From: Leptofilum sp965223285
Lineage (GTDB): Bacteria; Chloroflexota; Anaerolineae; Promineifilales; Promineifilaceae
Length of the DNA: 64,000 bases
NCBI RefSeq assembly: GCF_965223285.1
Contig: NZ_OZ244997.1
Coordinates: 806,001-870,000, forward strand
Direction: 5' to 3'
A program made the position numbers and the translations under genes. Each line of letters begins with the position of its first letter. Within the stretch, counting starts at the first letter, position 1. The notes beneath the pieces were generated by a model that did no database searches, was not told the DNA's origin, and saw nothing but the letters and a program-made list of their open reading frames with translations. Shown here in pieces: positions 60,120-64,000 of this stretch.

Positions 60120-60554
60120 ATGAGTCGAATTGTTCACGTAGACAGCCCCACAAAAATCCGCAACCGTCACATGCGCAGTATTGCCGAGATGCTGCGGCAG
60201 CTCATGCAAAAGCCACAAATGGATGCCGAAGCGCGAGACATGGCGGCAATGATCACGCTGCTGCTCTGGGAAATTGCCGATGGCGTGGAGCAATCTGCCC
60301 GAGCATGGGAAAAGCGGGATTATTGGATGAAGGCGGAGCGGTTTATGCGTGACTGGAAGTGGACGGCCGAAATTGCTGCCAATCTGGATGACGTGATTCG
60401 CAACGAGGCGTGGGATTTGGTGCCAGAATTGATGGCCGATTTGTATCCACACTTCACCAGCATCCAGATTAAAACGATGACCCGCAAAGCAGCGCTGTGG
60501 CAGGGGGCTTACAAAAAATTGCTCGGCGATCCGCCACGCGAATTTCCGTGGTAA
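60120..60554 (+). CDS. Conserved helical hypothetical protein
   Basis: 144 residues from ATG 60120 (AGGAAAC upstream). No signal or membrane segment; strongly helical and rich in Trp and Met (MLRQLMQKPQMDAEARDMAA, ARAWEKRDYWMKAERFMRDW). I do not recognise the family. It is 33 bases after the substrate-binding protein gene and 7 bases before the esterase gene, so all three probably form an operon. Confidence 0.7.
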   Translation: MSRIVHVDSPTKIRNRHMRSIAEMLRQLMQKPQMDAEARDMAAMITLLLWEIADGVEQSARAWEKRDYWMKAERFMRDWKWTAEIAANLDDVIRNEAWDLVPELMADLYPHFTSIQIKTMTRKAALWQGAYKKLLGDPPREFPW

Positions 60555-60561
60555 CGGCCGT

Positions 60562-61512
60562 ATGCGCCAGGTCAGGCTCGCCATCGGTTGCTTGCTGCTG
60601 ATTGTGTGCCTGGCTGCGTGTGCAACGGCGACTCCCCCAGCCAACCCCGCCCCGACGGTTCCCTACACGCCCAAGCCACTGCCAACAAATACGACATCCC
60701 CCACAATTGCACCCACTCGGCCCCGCCAAACGGCCGTCCCATCCACGCCAACCCCAACACCATGTGCCAATCCTGGGCGCATGGAAAGTGGCAGCTACCC
60801 TAGCGTCACAGCTGGCCAGATGAACTACCGCATCTATTTGCCGCCCTGCTACGGGCTAGACGGCCGTACCTATCCCACCGTTTACCTGCTGGGCGGCAAC
60901 ACCCACACCGATGCCATTTGGGATGAGTTGGGTGTGGATGAAGTAGCAGAAGAGGGCATTCTGGCTGAAGAATTGCCACCGATGCTCATTGTGCTGCCGG
61001 ATGGCGGTTGGATTGCCAACTACAGTTCTGGCGGCCCAGGCTCTTTTGAAAGCGTGATCGTTAATGATTTGATTTCTTACATTGAACAAACCTATTGTGC
61101 CTGGCCTGAGCCAGCAGGACGGGCGATTGGTGGCTTGTCTCGCGGAGGGTATTGGGCGTTGGAGATCGCCTTTCGCTTTCCGGAGCTGTTTGCCAGCGTG
61201 GGGGGGCATAGTGCGGCACTGCTGGATCAATACGCCTGGCCTGCTGTTAATCCGCAATACACCGGCCTCAGCCAAAATCTGGGTGATTTACGCATCTATT
61301 TTGACATTGGCGCAGATGATTACGTCATTAACAACATTCGCCAACTGCATTTAGATATGGAAACGGCCGTTCCGCCCATTCCACACACCTGGGTTCTTAA
61401 CGAAGGCCGCCACGAAGAGGGATATTGGCAAACTCACATCCCTGATTATCTTACGTGGTATTCTGAACCATGGTCATTTGACCGCGGCGACTACCTTGCT
61501 TGCTCCCTCTAG
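60562..61512 (+). CDS. Esterase-family lipoprotein
   Basis: 316 residues. Signal peptide with lipobox (LLLIVCLAAC, Cys about 20), a Pro/Thr-rich linker to about residue 70, then an alpha/beta-hydrolase of the esterase D/Fes type: MNYRIYLPPCYGLDGRTYPT, oxyanion region YLLGGNTHTD, nucleophile elbow GGLSRGGYWALE (GxSxG), catalytic Asp likely in FDIGADDY and His in NEGRHEEGYW. Anchored outside the membrane; substrate unknown. Confidence 0.87.
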   Translation: MRQVRLAIGCLLLIVCLAACATATPPANPAPTVPYTPKPLPTNTTSPTIAPTRPRQTAVPSTPTPTPCANPGRMESGSYPSVTAGQMNYRIYLPPCYGLDGRTYPTVYLLGGNTHTDAIWDELGVDEVAEEGILAEELPPMLIVLPDGGWIANYSSGGPGSFESVIVNDLISYIEQTYCAWPEPAGRAIGGLSRGGYWALEIAFRFPELFASVGGHSAALLDQYAWPAVNPQYTGLSQNLGDLRIYFDIGADDYVINNIRQLHLDMETAVPPIPHTWVLNEGRHEEGYWQTHIPDYLTWYSEPWSFDRGDYLACSL

Positions 61513-61514
61513 AT

Positions 61515-61542
61515 CAAAAAAAGCCAGGCAATTTGCCCGGCC
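61515..61542 (-). terminator. Rho-independent terminator of the small basic protein gene
   Basis: On the minus strand GCCGGGCAA and TTGCCTGGC (61523-61531/61533-61541) form a 9-bp stem with one mismatch, followed by seven T residues. It ends the 61573-61743 gene and lies 10 bases after the esterase stop, where it could also work in the other direction. Confidence 0.88.
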
Positions 61543-61572
61543 CTAATTTCATTTTACAAAAGCTGAAAATTT

Positions 61573-61743
61573 TTACTTGGCAGCTTTCAATTTCCTACTG
61601 ATGAGGGAATCTACGACTGAGGAGTTGTTGGCTGGTAAGCGACGCAAGACTTCCCGAAGGGTTTCAATTTGGCGCGACAGAGTTTGCGTTTTGGAATTTG
61701 ATTGATTTAAGTTAATTTGGGGCTTTAGAATCCGTTTTTTCAT
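61573..61743 (-). CDS. Small basic protein, 56 residues, unknown
   Basis: A short frame from ATG 61741-61743 to TAA 61573-61575, preceded by GAAGGAAG at ideal distance and followed by a strong terminator. The product begins MKKRILKPQINLNQ and ends SLISRKLKAAK, with a central TLSRQIETLREVLRRLP, an amphipathic basic helix. About a quarter of residues are Lys or Arg. The complete expression unit (RBS, frame, terminator) on its own strongly suggests a real gene. It has no recognisable family; nucleic-acid or ribosome binding is a guess from charge. Confidence 0.75.
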   Translation of the reverse strand: MKKRILKPQINLNQSNSKTQTLSRQIETLREVLRRLPANNSSVVDSLISRKLKAAK

Positions 61744-61877
61744 GTTTACTTCCTTCTACTTCTATACATTACATGGTTCACCAGTACTTTAGTACCCTAA
61801 AACTATACTGAGTGTACCTAACAATTTTTGTTACAGTGTGTCTGCCTCTTCCAACTATATGTAAAGCAGTTTACAGT

Positions 61878-62978
61878 TTACTCCTCAGTGTTGAAGGCAG
61901 GCAACGGCCGTTTAGTCCGGTTTGTGAGCCAGGCTAGCAAGATGAGTACGGCCGTTGCCAGCAGCAACCACAGTCCAATTTTTAGCAACCGACTCTGCAC
62001 AAAAATTGCCACCAAGCCAAAGGCAACGGCCGTGGCATAATATCCCAGCACAATGCTTCGCACCGGCAAGCCGCCGTCCAGCAGCCGGAAATGCAAATGG
62101 CGTCGATCCCCCTGAAACGGATGCTGCCCGCGCCGCAGACGGGCCACAATCAGCCAGGCGACATCCAAAATGGGCACGGCCATCACCAACAGGGCGGTGG
62201 ATAGTTTGGCCGGGGCCAAAATGGAAAGCGTGGAAAGGTTGTATCCCAACAGCCAAGCCCCCGTCGTGCCTAAAAAGATCGTGGCGGGGGCAAAGTTGAA
62301 GATCAAAAAACCGATGAGTGCCCCGGCTAAAGCCAGTGGAAAGAGCGTGACTGGCGTGATGCCCGTGAGCTGGTAGCTGTGCAAGGCAAACATGAGGGCG
62401 GCTATGGTACTCACGCCGCCCGCCAATCCATCTAATCCATCCAAAAAATTGACGGCGTTGATCATCCCTAACACCCAAAAAAGCGAAATAATGGTGACGA
62501 GAAACGGCCGTATCACCACAATATTGGGGTCAGCAGCATCCAGGCTAAAAAAGAGAGAGGCGAAGCCCGTTTGCCAAAAATCGGGCGTTGGCAGCGGATT
62601 CGTAAAGCGCTCGATAAAGACAGTATGGCTAATGGCAATAACTGCGGCCGCAATTTGGAAGACCAGTTGCCAGCGTGGTGCTAAATCTAGGCGGTCGTCT
62701 ACAAACGCCCCTATGAAGATGACCACGCTGCCCAAGATGACACCTTGCAGTCGTAGCGCATCGCCCCCTTGAGGGGGAAACAGCAGGTAAATGAGGACAA
62801 TCCCTGCCAAATAGCCCAGCATGATCGGCACACCGCCCAGCTTGGCGATCATGCCGCTGTGCCGGCGCCGCCCTCCCGGCGTGGCTACAATCCCCCAGCG
62901 ATGGGCTAATTTGCGGACGGGTGGCGTGGTGAGAACGGCCGTTACCAGCCCCACCCCAAAAATTAACAGCAAAAACAA
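61878..62978 (-). CDS. MraY/WecA-type polyprenyl-phosphate sugar-1-phosphate transferase
   Basis: 366 residues, 10-11 membrane helices. Conserved loops: FIGAFVDDRLDLAPRWQLVF (Asp-Asp), MINAVNFLDGLDGLAGG (NxxNxxDG) and GDRRHLHFRLLDGG (His-rich loop). The WecA/TagO branch moves GlcNAc-1-phosphate or similar from UDP-sugar to undecaprenyl phosphate, starting cell-wall polymer or polysaccharide synthesis. 61744-61877 between it and the small basic gene is AT-rich and must hold the latter's promoter. Confidence 0.92.
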   Translation of the reverse strand: MFLLLIFGVGLVTAVLTTPPVRKLAHRWGIVATPGGRRRHSGMIAKLGGVPIMLGYLAGIVLIYLLFPPQGGDALRLQGVILGSVVIFIGAFVDDRLDLAPRWQLVFQIAAAVIAISHTVFIERFTNPLPTPDFWQTGFASLFFSLDAADPNIVVIRPFLVTIISLFWVLGMINAVNFLDGLDGLAGGVSTIAALMFALHSYQLTGITPVTLFPLALAGALIGFLIFNFAPATIFLGTTGAWLLGYNLSTLSILAPAKLSTALLVMAVPILDVAWLIVARLRRGQHPFQGDRRHLHFRLLDGGLPVRSIVLGYYATAVAFGLVAIFVQSRLLKIGLWLLLATAVLILLAWLTNRTKRPLPAFNTEE

Positions 62979-62996
62979 ATAATCACCTTGTTACAA

Positions 62997-63617
62997 TCAA
63001 CCTGTGCCAAACTGCCTATCCCCTGCGTCGCCCAGGCCCGGCACAATGAAGCCAATGTCGTTTAGATGTGAATCAATCTGGGCGACGTGAATGGGCACAT
63101 CTGGATGGGCTTCTTGCAGGGCGGCAATGCCTTCTGGCGCGGCTAGCAAGCCCACAAACTTGATCCGCTGCGCGCCCCACTTCTTCAAAATGTCTACCGT
63201 AGCAATGGCGGAGCCGCCAGTAGCCAACATTGGGTCTAGCACCAGGCACACCTGCACGGTGGGGAAGGTGGGTAATTTATTGTAATAAGAAACCGGCTGT
63301 AGCGTTTCCTCATCCCGGTAAAGGCCAATGTGCCAAACCTCTGCGCCGGGCATCATTTCCCAAATGCCATCTACCATGCCCAGCCCGGCCCGCAAGATGG
63401 GAATGAGGCCAATCTTTTCGCTCAAATCTTGCCCAGCGGCACTACCCATCGGCGTCTCCACATCAATATTCACGGTCTTCAGATCGGCCGTGGCCTCGTA
63501 GCAGAGCAGCATGGTGACTTCCCGAATCAACTCCCGAAACTTCTTCGGTTTTGTGGCGACGCTGCGCATTAACGAGAGCTTGTGCTTAACCAGCGGATGT
63601 TGTGACTCAAAAACCAT
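62997..63617 (-). CDS. upp: Uracil phosphoribosyltransferase
   Basis: 206 residues from ATG 63615-63617 (GGAGAAGAGG upstream; the frame extends six codons further). N-terminus QHPLVKHKLSLMR, PRPP loop VCLVLDPMLATGGSAIATVD, and C-terminus DSHLNDIGFIVPGLGDAGDR then QFGT are all canonical. It converts uracil plus PRPP to UMP in pyrimidine salvage. 18 bases upstream of the WecA-type gene. Confidence 0.95.
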   Translation of the reverse strand: MVFESQHPLVKHKLSLMRSVATKPKKFRELIREVTMLLCYEATADLKTVNIDVETPMGSAAGQDLSEKIGLIPILRAGLGMVDGIWEMMPGAEVWHIGLYRDEETLQPVSYYNKLPTFPTVQVCLVLDPMLATGGSAIATVDILKKWGAQRIKFVGLLAAPEGIAALQEAHPDVPIHVAQIDSHLNDIGFIVPGLGDAGDRQFGTG

Positions 63618-63649
63618 TCCTCTTCTCCTTTGCACAAAGGGGCCAGGGG

Positions 63650-63708
63650 TAGTGGTTAGAGGCTAATAACGTATGCAAGCCACTGGCCACCAGCAACTAG
63701 CCACCTGT
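63650..63708. repeat. TAGTGGCTGGTGG-family repeat upstream of upp
   Basis: TAGTGGTTAGAGGCTAAT and GCCACTGGCCACCAGCAAC with TAGCCACC form an imperfect inverted repeat between divergent upp and ruvB. After it a TATAAT (63737-63742) lies about 35 bases before the ruvB start and may be its -10 box. Confidence 0.7.
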
Positions 63709-63776
63709 ATCAATTTCATTTCATCCTCAGTTAGCGTATAATCCCACGCATACAGTTTGTTGGCAACCGACGATTT

Positions 63777-64000
63777 ATGAACGAGAATACCTCAAGCAAA
63801 AGAACCATTTCCCCTGGCAAGAAGCGTGAAGACGGCCGTCTCGACGGCCTCATGCGTCCTCAACAGTTGGACGAATTTACGGGTCAGGAGCGGCTAAAGG
63901 CCAATCTATCCATTTTGATTGAAGCTGCCAAAGCGCGGCAGGAATCGCTGGACCACGTCTTGTTCCACGGACCGCCTGGATTGGGTAAAACCACTCTGGC
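63777..64000 (+). CDS. ruvB: Holliday junction branch-migration ATPase RuvB (N-terminal part)
   Basis: The first 74 residues from ATG 63777, open to the window edge. RLDGLMRPQQLDEFTGQERL matches the RuvB N-terminus (RP..L.E..GQ), and VLFHGPPGLGKTTLA is its Walker A motif. RuvB is the motor of the RuvABC complex in recombination. The first 17 residues are a polar Ser/Lys extension. Confidence 0.93.
   Translation, partial: MNENTSSKRTISPGKKREDGRLDGLMRPQQLDEFTGQERLKANLSILIEAAKARQESLDHVLFHGPPGLGKTTL

Larger units (their letters stand above)
1..64000. repeat. Dispersed octamer palindrome ACGGCCGT (about 105 copies)
   Basis: By eye the exact word ACGGCCGT occurs about 105 times, roughly once per 600 bp; chance predicts about one in 64 kb. 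Many copies extend to AACGGCCGTT or GAAACGGCCGTTTC. Nearly all lie inside genes, in all three frames, and give recurring residues: Asn-Gly-Arg, Thr-Ala-Val or Arg-Pro. Copies are missing from both IS701 elements, both IS630 elements and the decayed WD40 segment at 42.9-45.3 kb. One-mismatch forms such as GCGGCCGT and TCGGCCGT are also common. The behaviour resembles HIP1 (GCGATCGC) of cyanobacteria; the function here is unknown. Confidence 0.95.

Noticed and set aside
1..64000. CRISPR arrays, tRNA and rRNA genes
   Set aside because: No regularly spaced identical repeats, no cloverleaf-like GGTTCAAATCC context and no rRNA core sequences were seen by eye.
1..64000. ACGGCCGT as a protein-driven effect of NGR or TAV peptides
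   Set aside because: The word occurs in all three coding frames and on both gene orientations, so no single peptide preference explains it.

Overview
The window looks like chromosomal DNA of a filamentous or heterotrophic Chloroflexota bacterium (Anaerolineae/Ardenticatenia-like). This is inference from gene content: a CruF/CrtYcYd-type carotenoid operon, MASE1/GAF-rich histidine kinases, a SARP/BTAD regulator next to a Ser/Thr kinase-nSTAND-WD40 protein, a GldF-GldG fusion and a PucC-family transporter. No rRNA, tRNA or CRISPR array was recognised. The strongest signal is not a gene: the 8-bp palindrome ACGGCCGT occurs about 105 times by eye count where about one is expected. It lies almost entirely inside host genes and is nearly absent from the insertion sequences.

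Layout. 0-9.5 kb: small housekeeping genes (FmdB zinc ribbon, metallo-hydrolase), a nucleotide cluster (deoxynucleoside kinase-MazG fusion, Nudix, NTP transferase), a secreted subtilase, nadE and a LysE exporter. 9.5-12 kb: an IS630 element splitting a small membrane-protein gene, then an SDR protein lacking the catalytic Tyr/Lys. 12-20.4 kb: a PucC-family transporter and a phosphorelay operon (MASE1-PAS-GAFx5 kinase, stand-alone receiver, receiver-GAF-kinase). 20.6-24.4 kb: dinB, a lipoprotein glycoside-hydrolase-like protein and an M24 peptidase. 24.4-32.2 kb: the carotenoid operon crtB-crtI-crtYcYd-cruF-plsY-GT2-crtI2. 32.5-38.8 kb: tex, divergent from a DtxR-type regulator with feoA-feoA-feoB-feoC. 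38.8-41.4 kb: VOC protein, DUF4380-like protein, phosphotransferase-like protein.

41.4-54.5 kb is a decayed, transposon-rich zone. It holds a second IS630, a very large kinase-nSTAND-WD40 gene broken by an IS701 element, an ISKra4 element and about five frameshifts, the SARP/BTAD regulator, and a trypsin-like protease gene broken by a second, nearly identical IS701 copy. Target-site duplications let the ancestral reading frames be rebuilt across all three insertions. 54.5-64 kb returns to housekeeping genes: a GldFG-like ABC system, secG, a family-5 substrate-binding protein, an esterase lipoprotein, a 56-residue basic protein, a WecA/MraY-type transferase, upp and the start of ruvB.

Intergenic regions are filled with several families of dispersed hairpin-forming repeats. 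Some of these have become coding sequence, as in the dinB N-terminus, an internal insert in crtI2, the crtI C-terminus and the extended cruF frame.
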